DNA of 64,000 nucleotides from Paenibacillus tengchongensis (lineage in GTDB: Bacteria; Bacillota; Bacilli; Paenibacillales; Paenibacillaceae): the NCBI RefSeq assembly GCF_008973665.1, contig NZ_WACP01000010.1:62001-126000 (forward strand), written 5' to 3'. This document shows, in pieces, positions 63,949 to 64,000 of this stretch. The translations under genes were made by a program, and so were the position numbers. The notes beneath the pieces are model-generated. The model was given only the letters and a program-made list of their open reading frames with translations, was not told the DNA's origin and ran no database searches. How positions within the stretch are numbered: the first letter of the stretch is position 1; each line of letters starts with the position of its first letter.

Positions 63949-64000
63949 ACAAACTGCCCCAAGCACATATCTTCATACCCGCCGCCAGGGTTCGGCCCAC

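Overview
The window looks like a chromosomal segment of a Paenibacillus-type Firmicute. The GC content is high for the phylum. Ribosome binding sites are strong (AAGGAGG type), TTG and GTG starts are common, sigma-A promoters are clear, and terminators are rho-independent. Many products are typical Bacillales proteins: YqzE, YhaN/YhaO, YugP, YkvI, YitT, YesL/DUF624, YesM/YesN with an Lpl-type sugar importer, and CshA. No phage, transposase or CRISPR array is visible. Identities come from reading the translated sequences; no database search was run.

Layout. 0-7 kb: secreted and cell-wall genes (unknown secreted protein, YqzE, amidase, divergent polysaccharide deacetylase), glycerol dehydrogenase, a toroid-fold protein and a YihY membrane protein. 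7.4-16.4 kb: one leftward operon holding an AraC-type response regulator, a histidine kinase, two sugar permeases, a solute-binding lipoprotein and an FAD oxidoreductase. 16.8-20.6 kb: an accessory island with a TIR-like (CAP12-type) protein coupled to a tiny partner, a two-domain GNAT protein, and a three-gene operon made of an XRE regulator, a four-helix membrane protein and a presenilin-like GxGD membrane protein. 20.7-28.4 kb: a TetR/MFS pair, small secreted or lipoprotein genes (one frameshifted), tRNA-Leu, small unknown genes, xpt and ykvI. 28.8-35.4 kb: a flavoprotein, YhaN/YhaO (SbcCD-like) and a glycosyltransferase in one operon.

35.5-42 kb: two paralogous RsmF-type rRNA methyltransferases flank a HAD phosphatase, a pseudouridine synthase and an unusual concentration of tandem repeats. 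42-50 kb: pyrD, a (p)ppGpp synthetase and a DUF309 protein in one operon, then an L,D-transpeptidase, ferredoxin, DNA polymerase IV and citramalate synthase. 50-58.4 kb: a thioredoxin-like protein, a JAMM peptidase, an amtB-DUF294-exonuclease operon, a MerR regulator, YugP, a LysR regulator, rhomboid and tpx. 58.5-64 kb: a DUF1499-like protein, a probable 6S RNA, a DUF624 protein, a 32-residue membrane peptide, CshA and YitT.

The most interesting material is (1) the autoregulated-looking operon encoding the presenilin/SPP-like protein, (2) the TIR plus GAF-like protein with its start-stop-coupled small partner, and (3) a dispersed intergenic repeat family with a strict period of about 51 bp, found at three separate loci (16.6, 28.6 and 38.8 kb).
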